A DNA stretch of 5,288 nt from the NCBI GenBank assembly GCA_034436035.1, contig DAOTVW010000018.1, forward strand, positions 1-5,288, given 5' to 3'. The notes beneath the pieces were generated by a model, which was not told the DNA's origin, did no database searches, and worked only from the letters and a program-made list of their open reading frames with translations. Shown piece after piece: positions 5,221-5,288 of the stretch. Both the position numbers and the translations under genes were made by a program. The stretch's first letter is position 1. Each line of letters opens with the position of its first letter. This DNA is from UBA4823 sp034436035. GTDB taxonomy: Bacteria > Chloroflexota > Anaerolineae > Anaerolineales > UBA4823.

Positions 5221-5288
5221 CAAAACAGGAGGAGGTTGGTCGCAAAGAACGCTCTCTTGGAATGACGGTTCGGTAGTTGTCACAGCGA
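5221..5288. repeat. Possible degenerate dispersed repeat at the window edge
   Basis: This non-coding stretch is more GC-rich than the AT-rich promoter region beside it. Its minus strand reads CGTCATTCCAAGAGAGCG followed by TTCTTTGCGACC and then AACCTCCTCC. That resembles a worn copy of the short intergenic repeats that begin GTCATTGCGAG and end near GCAATCTCC in many bacteria. I saw no reading frame in it. It is cut by the window end and its identity is from memory only. Confidence 0.3.

Overview
The window is AT-leaning bacterial DNA in which all seven genes lie on the minus strand and are closely packed. No rRNA, tRNA, CRISPR array or insertion sequence is visible. The gene families (a long TspO-like membrane protein, DUF1295 next to DUF1475, DegV, a TetA-like MFS pump) and the wording of the proteins fit an Anaerolineae-type member of the Chloroflexota. 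That placement is an impression from recalled family members, not a proof.

Layout in transcription order (right to left). The upstream region 5087-5288 carries a good extended -10 promoter, two inverted repeats and, at the window edge, what may be a degenerate dispersed repeat. Then come a TetA-like MFS transporter (5086-3821), a long TspO/MBR-like membrane protein (3760-2987), a thioredoxin-fold peroxiredoxin-like protein (2960-2493), a small DUF4345-like membrane protein (2484-2140), a DegV fatty-acid-binding protein (2034-1183), a DUF1295 steroid-reductase-like membrane protein (1171-377) and a DUF1475 membrane protein (365-39). Junctions are short (57, 26, 8, 105, 11 and 11 bases). At three of them the stop codon forms part of the next gene's Shine-Dalgarno sequence, so at least two tightly coupled transcription units are likely, with the 105-base gap as the only plausible break.

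The most important point concerns the peroxiredoxin-like gene. A naive reading finds only a 105-residue protein starting at Met 2810, without any active site. The reading frame actually continues upstream, past one in-frame TGA at 2829-2831, to an ATG at 2960 with a strong Shine-Dalgarno sequence. The TGA falls exactly on the first cysteine of the family's CPFC redox motif, giving U-P-F-C. Starting 25 bases after the TGA is the AGUU apical loop of a 6-bp stem, which fits a bacterial SECIS element. The simplest interpretation is a 155-residue selenoprotein with a selenocysteine-cysteine redox pair.

Functionally, the first four genes suggest an envelope or stress unit (efflux pump, TspO-like protein, selenocysteine thiol peroxidase or oxidoreductase, small membrane protein). 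The last three suggest a lipid-related unit (fatty-acid-binding DegV plus a membrane reductase or methyltransferase-like DUF1295 protein with its small partner). These functional links are inferred from gene order only.
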